The notes beneath the pieces were generated by a model, which saw nothing but the letters and a program-made list of their open reading frames with translations, made no database searches and was not told the DNA's origin. The translations under genes were made by a program, and so were the position numbers. Below are positions 1-5,177 of a stretch of DNA of 6,968 nucleotides, piece by piece. The stretch covers positions 1-6,968 of the forward strand of contig JACQRY010000094.1 in NCBI GenBank assembly GCA_016206275.1, written 5' to 3'. The stretch comes from Nitrososphaerota archaeon. GTDB lineage: Archaea > Thermoproteota > Nitrososphaeria > Nitrososphaerales > JACQRY01. Positions within the stretch are counted from its first letter, which is position 1. Every line of letters begins with the position of its first letter.

Positions 1-1
1 C

Positions 2-82
2 TCTGAGAGAGGCTTCAACATTTACACTGGTAATGACCGCGTATTGCTCAAGTCTCAGAATGTAAAAGCTAACTTGGCTTAG
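2..82 (+). CDS. C-terminal end of an unidentified protein (5' part outside window)
   Basis: An open frame enters from the left edge and reads 26 codons to a TAG at 80-82. The peptide ends GFNIYTGNDRVLLKSQNVKA followed by NLA, which has the mixed hydrophobic/polar pattern of a folded beta-rich C-terminus. It stops 28 nt before the stop codon of the convergent DUF1512 gene, which is where a neighbouring gene would be expected to end. I do not recognise the family, and 26 residues are too few for a functional call. The frame could be open by chance, but the codon choice and its position make a real gene end more likely. Confidence 0.5.
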   Translation, partial: SERGFNIYTGNDRVLLKSQNVKANLA

Positions 83-110
83 TTCTGAGGTCAAGCCCTT
101 ATGCGTGCGC

Positions 111-1241
111 CTACTGGCCCACGCCGAGTGTGTTCCCGACACCCACTATGATCAAAGTGTCACCCGGCTTGGTCTTCTCATCTATCACCCGGTAAACCAC
201 GTTTATCACCTTGTCAGCAGCCTCAGCAATCTCCTTCCTCATAGTGGAAATAGCATCCACAAGCGACTGCTTTATGACCACTGCGTAGAGTGGAATACTG
301 CTTGCTGAAGCAACCTCTTCGATCTTAAATCTGTCTACGCCAATGCCTCCAATAGCCGCCCCGATACCCTCAGCTACATCACCACTCTTCTCTCCTTCAA
401 GCTTCAACGCAGCATCTATCATAACTACTGCGGTGGGAGAAACCTTCATGTCTTTGACTAGCTTTTCAATGGCGGTACCAACTTCGCCCACCATGCCACC
501 GGGGCCCTCTGCTTTCAAGATGAAGAGCTTACGACCATTATACTCTGACTCACCCATTACAGTGTCTTTGGCCACGGTTACCTTTGGATGTTCAGTCATG
601 AGTTTACCAACAACCATAGGTCCCACGCCATCACCCAAAGGTTGAATGTTCTTCAAAGCTCCCATGGCTGAGGCTAAAGCATTAGCCATTTCCATGATGA
701 TGGGCATGATCATCTGAACTTGGACGAGTATGAAGAAGCTCTTTGTCTTCTTGCCCAGCAAATAATAGTGGCGCACAACTTTATACAGGAAGTTGAGAGA
801 AGAAGATACTTCTAACACGTTTTCAGCGACGGATGTCTGCACAGGATCTTGCACCGTCGCCAGGTTTTTTATCTCGTTTCTAACCCTGTCGTTCCTTACA
901 TTCATCAAATGATCGATTTTCTTGACGATGCCGTTGGGATCAAGGTCGACAGGCATTATGGTGAAATACTCTAGGAACTGGTCGATGCGTTCTGTGGGGT
1001 CTTTACTAGGCTTAAGAGTCGTCTTGAGATGTTCGATGGTTTCTTTTCTAGCCTTATCCTTCATGAATTGGAGCTTGCTTACTGAGCGTGAGACGTCGCC
1101 TAGAATCATCCATGCTTGGATCTTTTGCCCATAGAAGATGAAGAGCAAGAAGGGGATGTAGAATATGAGGAAACCTAGGGGATTGTTCGCCAAGATGTCT
1201 CCGCCGATCTGTAGCGCAGAGATAATCATCATATCTGCCAT
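111..1241 (-). CDS. DUF1512 family archaeal membrane-anchored protein
   Basis: This 376-aa protein matches my recollection of DUF1512, an archaeal family of unknown function. Residues 21-38 form one strongly hydrophobic N-terminal membrane segment (PLGFLIFYIPFLLFIF), followed by a basic, amphipathic helical stretch at about 50-80. A second hydrophobic stretch at about 168-195 (FFILVQVQMIMPIIMEMANA) may be a membrane or buried helix. The C-terminal half (about 200-376) looks soluble and glycine-rich: GDGVGPMVVG (203-212), EGPGGMVGEVG (245-255), EGIGAAIGGIGVDRF (291-305) and a terminal TLIIVGVGNTLGVGQ. These loops suggest a nucleotide- or phosphate-binding alpha/beta fold, but that is inference. 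The ATG at 1241 is preceded, after a 6-nt gap, by AGGA. Methionines 4 and 5 are alternative starts. The gene is monocistronic as seen here. No function is assigned. Confidence 0.85.
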   Translation of the reverse strand: MADMMIISALQIGGDILANNPLGFLIFYIPFLLFIFYGQKIQAWMILGDVSRSVSKLQFMKDKARKETIEHLKTTLKPSKDPTERIDQFLEYFTIMPVDLDPNGIVKKIDHLMNVRNDRVRNEIKNLATVQDPVQTSVAENVLEVSSSLNFLYKVVRHYYLLGKKTKSFFILVQVQMIMPIIMEMANALASAMGALKNIQPLGDGVGPMVVGKLMTEHPKVTVAKDTVMGESEYNGRKLFILKAEGPGGMVGEVGTAIEKLVKDMKVSPTAVVMIDAALKLEGEKSGDVAEGIGAAIGGIGVDRFKIEEVASASSIPLYAVVIKQSLVDAISTMRKEIAEAADKVINVVYRVIDEKTKPGDTLIIVGVGNTLGVGQ

Positions 1242-1247
1242 GAATTG

Positions 1248-1294
1248 TCCTAATATTAGACTTTATCGCACTACAGCCTGACCGATAATTTATT
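1248..1294 (-). promoter_or_regulatory. Candidate promoter and RBS of the DUF1512 gene
   Basis: On the minus strand the A/T box AATAAATTAT (1294-1285) lies about 26 nt upstream of a possible start site near 1263. That would give a leader of roughly 20 nt. An AGGA (1251-1248) sits 6 nt before the ATG and could act as the ribosome binding site. A second A/T stretch, CTAATATTAG (about 1250-1259), is palindromic and could be an operator or an alternative TATA element for a start at Met4/Met5. Confidence 0.35.
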
Positions 1295-1371
1295 CCCGTG
1301 CTTCCACCTCTTTTGAAGCTCTGAAGATTGGCTCCTCTATAGGAGGACTAGCCCTCAAGAGCCTTCTCAAC

Positions 1372-1464
1372 CTACTCGTCGCTGACACCCATGTTCTTTA
1401 GTCCGTCTCTGAGCTTGTCTTCGGTTTTATCCGTCTCCCGGTTGAAGACTGTGGGCCTAGGCAT
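1372..1464 (-). CDS. Possible small protein (30 aa) or fragment interrupted by an in-frame TAG
   Basis: An ATG at 1464 opens a 30-codon frame that begins MPRPTVFNRETDKTEDK and ends GLKNMGVSDE before TAG at 1374-1372. The frame then continues VEKALEG to a second TAG at 1350-1348. MGVSDE-x-VEKALEG reads like one continuous amphipathic helix, so the first TAG may be a recent G-to-T change from GAG (Glu), a sequencing error, or a sense-decoded codon. The frame upstream of the ATG is closed by a TAA two codons before it, so this ATG is the only possible start. I do not recognise a family, and no clear TATA box or Shine-Dalgarno sequence precedes it. It is oriented towards DUF1512 and could be co-transcribed with it. 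Confidence 0.3.
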   Translation of the reverse strand: MPRPTVFNRETDKTEDKLRDGLKNMGVSDE

Positions 1465-1501
1465 GACTTAGGTATGGTTTCCGGCGATCCTCTAGGGCTA
1501 G

Positions 1502-1666
1502 GCGAAGACAGTTGCTGAGATAGCTTTTCCTGAAGGTGTGCTTCACTGGGTCGTTGTTACAAGGATAAGCTCTGACGACGTTGCCTTCTACGATCCCGAT
1601 CTAAGTAGGAATGCAAGGCTTCCTGTAGAGTTTGAGAAAGCCAGGGATCTTTACGTTCAGGGATAA
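1502..1666 (+). pseudogene. C39-like papain-fold peptidase remnant, C-terminal fragment
   Basis: A frame bounded by TAG at 1499-1501 and TAA at 1664-1666 encodes 54 residues without a good start codon. It contains HWVVVTRISSDDVAFYDPDL (residues 15-34) and then RLPVEFEKARDLY. This matches the typical end of C39-like peptidases as I recall them: a catalytic His followed by beta strands (HxVVVTG), a DPD motif, then a helix of the type S/P-x-E-E-F-x-K-A. The N-terminal half with the catalytic Cys is absent: the 5' side runs straight into a stop, and I find no Cys-Gly-Pro-type motif upstream in another frame. The fragment is therefore most likely a dead gene remnant. A very short overlapping frame, MVSGDPLGLGEDSC (1474-1518), could be a frameshifted upstream piece. 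Confidence 0.4.
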
Positions 1667-1720
1667 TAATGAAATACTTTTGCTGGGGCCCTCAGACGTG
1701 GCAAATAACGACTAACGATA

Positions 1721-1747
1721 GTTTTATCCGTAGTAGAGTAAGGAGGC
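1721..1747 (+). promoter_or_regulatory. TATA-like box and strong Shine-Dalgarno of the CBS-HPF gene
   Basis: GTTTTATC (1721-1728) is a good archaeal TATA-like element, and AAGGAGGCGATC (1740-1751) is a near-perfect Shine-Dalgarno sequence ending about 13 nt before the ATG at 1760. The two are in tension. A start site 25-27 nt downstream of that TATA box would fall near 1750, which would leave the GGAGG out of the mRNA. Either a more upstream element (CAAATAACG, about 1702-1710) drives transcription, or the GGAGG serves a different transcript. Confidence 0.45.
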
Positions 1748-1759
1748 GATCTGCTGGTC

Positions 1760-2899
1760 ATGTTCGAAGATCTGCGACGCGTCACAATCGGTAGCCTTTC
1801 TTCAGAAGTTGAAGTTCTTCCTGCGGATTATCCAGCTTCAAAGCTTATCGGCGTGATGTTTGACCGAGGGGTCGATGACATATTTGTGAGGAGCAGGGAC
1901 AAAGTAGGGTTGGTGAGCATGCGAAACCTTCTCGCAGTTAGAGACATCGCCAACCAAAGTGCTTCTTCCTTAGCTACAAGCGTGCCTAAGCTTACTCCCA
2001 AGGTCACAGTGGATGAGGCCGCTAGGCAGATGGCCAGCATCAGGGTTAGAGCCCTTCCTATCTTCGAGAAGAACAGGGTTGCCGGGCAGATCACCGCATC
2101 GTCGATCATAGAGGAGATGATGACTAGAGGGCTCCAACGCATCAGGGCAAAGGACATTATGACTCCTAAACCAGTAACAGTCCTTAAGCTGGACCCAGCT
2201 AGGAAGGCCAGTAGCATCATGCGTCAAAAACAGTTCGACCATCTTCCGGTAGTGGAGCAGAAGCATCTACTCGGCATGGTTACATCGCGAAAGATCGTCA
2301 GTTACATGTTACCATCTGGCAGCGTCGGAAAAGGGGCTATAGGCGCGGAGATGGAGCGACGGCTGGATTACCCAGTTGAACGGATAATGGACACTGATCC
2401 TCTGTCTTGCAATGTTGGCGACGACGGACGCAAAGTCTTCGAGGAGATCAAGAGGAGAAAACAGACCTATACCGTGGTTAAGCTATGGGACGAGGTTCAG
2501 GGCATCATCACACCGCGAGATTTTGTAAAGATTCTAACTGAAACCAAGAGCGAGGAGCAAGTCCCTGTCTATATTGTAGGTTTGCCTGAGAATCCCTTTG
2601 AGGCTGAAGCGGCGAAACTAAAATTCCTTAGAGTGGTTGACACTATGACCAAATCATTTCCAAGGGTCTTACAAGCGCGATCCGTTATCAAGACGAAAGA
2701 TGGAAGAGGAGACAGACAGAGATACGAGGTGAGTGTCACGTTCGCCACGCCTAGGAGAAACTTCTCGTACACTGAAGAAGGCTGGGATCTAGCAGCAACA
2801 TATGACGCCATTGTAAACAAGCTTAAACGCGTCATATCTCAAAAGCACACAAGAAAAGCAACCCGTTCTGTACGCACGGCAGGCGAGGAGACCTTCTAA
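1760..2899 (+). CDS. Four-CBS protein with C-terminal HPF/RaiA-like domain (putative ribosome hibernation factor)
   Basis: This 379-aa protein has two Bateman modules followed by a ribosome-hibernation-like domain. CBS motifs lie at about 5-62, 72-123, 129-182 (KDIMTPKPVTV, HLPVVEQKHLLGMVTSRKIV) and 205-260 (VERIMDTDPLSC, QGIITPRDFVKIL). Residues 266-365 then follow a beta-alpha-beta-beta-(beta)-alpha order: VPVYIVGLPE, a helix at 278-299, VLQARSVIKTK, QRYEVSVTFATPR, GWDLAATYDAIVNKLKRVIS. This is the layout of HPF/RaiA (S30AE) domains, which bind the small ribosomal subunit in stalled cells. The C-terminal tail (361-379) is basic. CBS pairs commonly bind AMP, ADP or ATP, so the inferred role is a cytosolic factor that parks or dimerizes 30S subunits according to energy state. 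From memory, CBS-HPF proteins have been reported as archaeal ribosome dimerization factors; I have not verified orthology. The alternative is a generic CBS regulator. The gene is monocistronic. Confidence 0.85.
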   Translation: MFEDLRRVTIGSLSSEVEVLPADYPASKLIGVMFDRGVDDIFVRSRDKVGLVSMRNLLAVRDIANQSASSLATSVPKLTPKVTVDEAARQMASIRVRALPIFEKNRVAGQITASSIIEEMMTRGLQRIRAKDIMTPKPVTVLKLDPARKASSIMRQKQFDHLPVVEQKHLLGMVTSRKIVSYMLPSGSVGKGAIGAEMERRLDYPVERIMDTDPLSCNVGDDGRKVFEEIKRRKQTYTVVKLWDEVQGIITPRDFVKILTETKSEEQVPVYIVGLPENPFEAEAAKLKFLRVVDTMTKSFPRVLQARSVIKTKDGRGDRQRYEVSVTFATPRRNFSYTEEGWDLAATYDAIVNKLKRVISQKHTRKATRSVRTAGEETF

Positions 2900-2907
2900 A
2901 GTCTCCT
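2886..2907 (+). terminator. Hairpin across the stop codon of the CBS-HPF gene
   Basis: AGGAGAC (2886-2892) and GTCTCCT (2901-2907) form a perfect 7-bp stem with an 8-nt loop, CTTCTAAA, that contains the TAA stop codon. A second short inverted repeat, GTCAA-GTCAT-TTGAC (2935-2949), follows, and then a TTTT run near 2959. The placement suits transcription termination or 3'-end protection, although archaeal termination depends more on U-runs than on hairpins and no long U-run follows directly. Confidence 0.35.
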
Positions 2908-3285
2908 TGTCAACATACTCCTAGACCCAGTTCTGTCAAGTCATTTGACCTAAACCGCTTTTCCCCCGACCTCAGTTAGATTGAGTAAAACGGCAAATGC
3001 AGACTTCAACAACTGACATAGCTCGCATCACGGCGAGAAGCCGTGGAGAATACAGACCTTATCAGAAGCATGGTAGTAGAGCTGCTTCAACGCCTTACTC
3101 ACCTTCATTCATATACCCCCCTGAACCCGTTTTGCACAGGCGCAAGCACCACCGAACATCAAACATCACGCCAACATCTACAGGTTTCTTCAGTCGGTCA
3201 AATACACCTTAGAGAACGCACAAACAAATCCAAGCATTCATACAATCAGGCAACAAACGCCACCAATACTTCTAGAAAATATTCG
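2900..3285. other. Gene-poor interval between convergent genes, strongly C-over-G skewed
   Basis: About 386 nt separate the CBS-HPF and DUF4443 stop codons. By hand count, the plus strand from 3101 to 3285 has about 59 C but only 23 G in 185 nt, unlike the flanking genes. Open frames on the plus strand (for example from GTG 3043) encode Ser/Thr/His/Gln-rich sequence typical of non-coding DNA. On the minus strand a 26-codon ORF (3108-3028, MKVSKALKQLYYHASDKV...) follows an AGGGGGG at a reasonable Shine-Dalgarno distance; this is weak evidence only. A perfect 6-bp hairpin lies at 3029-3045. I see no tRNA, C/D-box pair or mobile-element end. The interval may hold an unrecognised RNA or be decayed sequence. 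Confidence 0.5.
3029..3045. repeat. Perfect inverted repeat (hairpin CACGGC-GAGAA-GCCGTG)
   Basis: CACGGC (3029-3034) pairs with GCCGTG (3040-3045) across a 5-nt GAGAA loop. On the minus strand it begins directly at the TGA of the weak 26-codon ORF ending at 3028, so it could be a 3'-end structure for a minus-strand transcript or part of a structured RNA. No U-run follows on either strand. Confidence 0.4.
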
Positions 3286-3879
3286 TCATTCCCCAATAAG
3301 ATTAATCGAGGCAGCTATTGCCCCTTGTTCAGCTAGGTCTTGAACAGGCGCACTGCATACAATTACCACATCACCATTTTGAACATCGAAGACTGAAGTA
3401 AGTCTCTTCCACAGAGGATCAGGAAAGTCTTTTGCACAATCTGAGCTATCTCCTGGAATAGAAAACCTACCATCATGGTAGAGAAGTGTGGTTGCCCCCG
3501 TGGCGCCAGCCCGAACAGCTGAGTCTCTTTGCTCCAACCCTTTCCTGACTTTGTGGGCCGCACCGTGAATCAGGATGGTTATGCTGAACTTATCCACACC
3601 AAGTCTCCCAGCATCAATTGGCTCAACCCTGATTTTCTCTGAAATTTCCCGGTAAAAATTAGTGCCGCTGGATGTGAGTTTACATCCAGATGCGGTCGAA
3701 ACTAGTAGCCCAGCTTTTGTCAGCCTATGAATTAATGTTCTAATGGCTCCTGCGCCGAGCCCAACATCGTCGCTAAGGACCTTCCTTCCTATCACTTTCT
3801 TCTTTCCGATGACTAGGACTGCTTTAATTACGTGATATCGGGAGAAGCTTGGTTGAGGTCCGGGATAGGTTTCCTTCAT
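3286..3879 (-). CDS. DUF4443 family protein with N-terminal winged helix-turn-helix
   Basis: This is a 197-aa archaeal protein. Residues 6-60 carry a winged-helix-like region with the pattern GPQPSFSRYHVIKAVLVIG (7-25), IGRKVLSDDVGLGAGAIRTL (30-49) and HRLTKAGLLV. This resembles the N-terminus of DUF4443 proteins, where G-L-G-x-G-x-x-R-T-L marks a recognition helix. The C-terminal part (about 90-197) has VRKGLEQRDSAVRAGATGAT (111-130), followed by LLYHDGRFSIPG and a final DLAEQGAIAASINLIG; this conserved GLEQRD..AxxAGATGAT block is what I associate with the DUF4443 domain. A DNA-binding regulator sensing a small ligand is plausible but unproven. The ATG at 3879 is preferred. A longer reading from TTG 3984 would overlap the upstream gene and precede the TATA-like box; TTG 3909 is also possible as a near-leaderless start. 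Confidence 0.75.
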   Translation of the reverse strand: MKETYPGPQPSFSRYHVIKAVLVIGKKKVIGRKVLSDDVGLGAGAIRTLIHRLTKAGLLVSTASGCKLTSSGTNFYREISEKIRVEPIDAGRLGVDKFSITILIHGAAHKVRKGLEQRDSAVRAGATGATTLLYHDGRFSIPGDSSDCAKDFPDPLWKRLTSVFDVQNGDVVIVCSAPVQDLAEQGAIAASINLIGE

Positions 3880-3937
3880 TACCTTGGCTATTAGGCTGGA
3901 CGCCTTCAAACTCGTAGATTGCTGCTCAATCTCTAAC

Positions 3938-3947
3938 CTTAAAAATC
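3938..3947 (-). promoter_or_regulatory. TATA-like box for the DUF4443 gene
   Basis: On the minus strand GATTTTTAAG (3947-3938) is a near-consensus archaeal TATA box overlapping the TAG stop of the upstream DUF4430 gene. A start site about 26 nt downstream (near 3916) would give a 37-nt leader to ATG 3879, or a 7-nt leader to TTG 3909. It implies that DUF4443 can be transcribed separately from the transport genes and argues against a start at 3984. Confidence 0.5.
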
Positions 3948-4444
3948 TATGGCGGTTTTGGTGGCCGCGGATCCATGGATACAAGTTTCCAAGCTATGGC
4001 ATCATCATCGTGAAGCCTAAGTTCGCTTGCACCTACTTCGGAAAGCATCCATCGGTTCGAACCCCTATCCCATTTCCAAATAGACCAGAATCTGGATGGG
4101 TCACCTTTCAACCCGTTTATACCGTTAACGAAGACTCCGAACTGAGGGTGGATCGAGTAATCTAATCCTCCAGCCACGATTTGCAAGGTTGCATTGAACA
4201 ATGTCGCGCCCACCGGTATCCTAGTCCCATTATGCCAGCTTCTTGTCCCATTACCGTAATCTATCAGCAGGTCTACTTCGTTGGATACTTGTTGTAATTG
4301 TTCCCTAAGTGTTTGGTACTCTGAGTCTAGAAAGACGTTTCTCTGGTAGAAATAGCTCGTCAAGCCAGCTGACACAGTCAGAGCTGCTGCAAGGCCAAGA
4401 GTCAGTATCTTCCATCTTGACGGGTTGCTGGTAGTCAATTCCAT
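3947..4444 (-). CDS. Membrane-anchored DUF4430 (transcobalamin-C-like) protein
   Basis: The protein is 165 aa from the ATG at 4444; TTG at 4450 would add two residues. Its N-terminus has a short basic cytoplasmic end, then one hydrophobic segment (ILTLGLAAALTVSAGLTSYF, residues 13-32), then a short coiled-coil-like linker (about 37-58). A beta-rich domain follows at about 58-156, with VDLLIDYGNGTRSW, FGVFVNGINGLKGD, RFWSIWKWDRGSNRWMLSEV and LHDDDAIAWKLV. The W-x-x-[WY]-x-W block and the late D-D-A-I-A-W strand match DUF4430, the domain at the C-terminus of intrinsic factor and transcobalamin and in many prokaryotic surface proteins. It probably faces outward, tethered by the single helix, as a substrate-capture partner. 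It overlaps the end of the ECF S-component gene by 10 nt, indicating translational coupling. The proline-rich tail (PRPPKPP) has no recognised meaning. Confidence 0.75.
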   Translation of the reverse strand: MELTTSNPSRWKILTLGLAAALTVSAGLTSYFYQRNVFLDSEYQTLREQLQQVSNEVDLLIDYGNGTRSWHNGTRIPVGATLFNATLQIVAGGLDYSIHPQFGVFVNGINGLKGDPSRFWSIWKWDRGSNRWMLSEVGASELRLHDDDAIAWKLVSMDPRPPKPP

Positions 4445-5022
4445 CTCCAATTGGAAACTCGCTGCACAGTCGTTATCAACGCCGGCGCTAGAGCGGCGAA
4501 GATCAGAATATTCGAAACCTGATGTAAGACTCCCATGGGGATAGGGAAATTCATTGTCAACAACCCGATTAGGATTGCCTGTACAGGACCGAGGTTCGGA
4601 TAGGCTAGAAGTCCAGTAGCTGCATTTGTAATTATGTCGTATATCAAAGCTGAAAATCCTCCCGCAACTGCAAGCATGACGTAGTTGCCGTAGGACCCAC
4701 GCACACCTGGTATCCGCTCAAGGCGGCTGAACCTTCGCAAAAACCATCCGAAGACAGCATAAACCTCCTCTGCCGCTACGAGGATAATTAGTAGGGGGAA
4801 TCCTGCGAATCCGTACGGGTTTATGGTTCCATAGACCAGTCGTGAAACAGCAGCAACTGACAGACCAACAGGAAGTCCGAAGCAGTACGCGGCGACGAAA
4901 ACTATGACATCCATGAGTTTCACGTTGGGTAGAGGATACATTGCATAGCTGCTGGCGATCGACGCTGAGGATAACAGTGCTATAACTGCGATTTCTCTGG
5001 ATCCGAAGGAGCGGGCCAGCAT
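4435..5022 (-). CDS. ECF transporter S component (substrate-specific membrane subunit)
   Basis: This 195-aa hydrophobic protein has about six predicted membrane segments (roughly 9-28, 36-55, 53-66, 74-96, 114-136, 166-187). It carries features I associate with ECF S components: a basic N-terminus, the motif YGTINPYGFAGFPLLI (64-79) in the middle, and a conserved-looking GFSALIYDIITNAATGLLA (122-140) near the C-terminal half. S components bind a vitamin or cofactor and use a separate energising module (EcfT plus two EcfA ATPases). None is encoded here, so this would be a shared-module (group II) system. The overlapping DUF4430 gene suggests a corrinoid or other cofactor, but the substrate is inference. 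The ATG at 5022 lies just below a TATA-like box, consistent with a leaderless mRNA. No riboswitch fits in the short upstream region. Confidence 0.75.
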   Translation of the reverse strand: MLARSFGSREIAVIALLSSASIASSYAMYPLPNVKLMDVIVFVAAYCFGLPVGLSVAAVSRLVYGTINPYGFAGFPLLIILVAAEEVYAVFGWFLRRFSRLERIPGVRGSYGNYVMLAVAGGFSALIYDIITNAATGLLAYPNLGPVQAILIGLLTMNFPIPMGVLHQVSNILIFAALAPALITTVQRVSNWRWN

Positions 5023-5047
5023 AGCATAGGCTGGATAATCTAGCCAT

Positions 5048-5055
5048 GATAAAAC
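5048..5055 (-). promoter_or_regulatory. TATA-like box for the ECF S / DUF4430 operon
   Basis: On the minus strand GTTTTATC (5055-5048) lies about 26-30 nt upstream of the ATG at 5022. A start site at about 5025 would leave only a few leader bases, so the mRNA is probably leaderless, and no Shine-Dalgarno is visible. The same octamer precedes the CBS-HPF gene at 1721-1728. Confidence 0.5.
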
Positions 5056-5100
5056 TGTTTCTGCTTCCTAAACATGAACAAGTAATACAGGCGCACTTAA

Positions 5101-5147
5101 CATTAATGCAGCAAATGTGATGGGGAGCGACACATAAGGGTTAATTA
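5101..5147 (+). promoter_or_regulatory. Promoter of the HTH-CBS gene with possible operator
   Basis: TTAATTA (5141-5147) is a TATA-like element about 35 nt upstream of the ATG at 5178. The predicted start site near 5170 gives a leader of about 8 nt without a Shine-Dalgarno. The perfect palindrome CATTAATG (5101-5108) lies between the divergent ECF and HTH-CBS promoters and is a candidate binding site for the HTH-CBS protein, which would allow autoregulation or control of the transport operon. The operator idea rests only on position and symmetry. Confidence 0.35.
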
Positions 5148-5177
5148 GACTCGTAAAACCGTAAGATTACCAGATAC

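Larger units (their letters stand above)
1242..1759. other. Gene-poor interval with possible decayed coding sequence
   Basis: Between the divergent DUF1512 and CBS-HPF genes lie 518 nt without a long ORF. The interval holds the DUF1512 promoter, a short minus-strand ORF (1372-1464), a short perfect inverted repeat (CTCCT-CTAT-AGGAG, 1332-1345), a plus-strand fragment that looks like the end of a peptidase gene (1502-1666) and the promoter/RBS of the CBS-HPF gene. The coding-like but interrupted frames on both strands suggest decayed genes rather than a purely regulatory spacer. I see no tRNA, CRISPR repeat or insertion-sequence end. Confidence 0.6.

Noticed and set aside
343..645. Plus-strand open frame antisense to the DUF1512 gene
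   Set aside because: It is a shadow of a well-supported coding sequence, with Pro/Ser-rich translation and no start signals.
1760..2899. IMP dehydrogenase or a CBS-containing transporter as the source of the CBS domains
   Set aside because: No catalytic barrel and no membrane segments are present; the C-terminus instead has HPF-like order.
2886..3290. CRISPR-like or repeat array suggested by several short inverted repeats
   Set aside because: The inverted repeats differ from each other, and there are no regularly spaced direct repeats.
3043..3336. Plus-strand open frame of 97 codons from GTG 3043
   Set aside because: Low-complexity Ser/Thr/His/Gln/Asn-rich translation, no ribosome binding site, C/A-rich composition, and its end overlaps the DUF4443 gene antisense.
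4053..4065. GGTTCGAACCCC, resembling a tRNA T-loop
   Set aside because: The flanking bases do not form a T-stem or acceptor stem, and the stretch encodes conserved residues of the DUF4430 domain on the minus strand.
4718..5047. Minus-strand open frame of 109 codons overlapping the ECF S component
   Set aside because: Cys/Arg-rich out-of-frame reading. The overlapping frame has clear membrane segments and S-component motifs.
5023..5177. Possible cobalamin riboswitch upstream of the ECF operon
   Set aside because: The TATA-like box predicts a leader of only a few bases, so there is no room for an aptamer, and no conserved B12-box-like sequence is visible.
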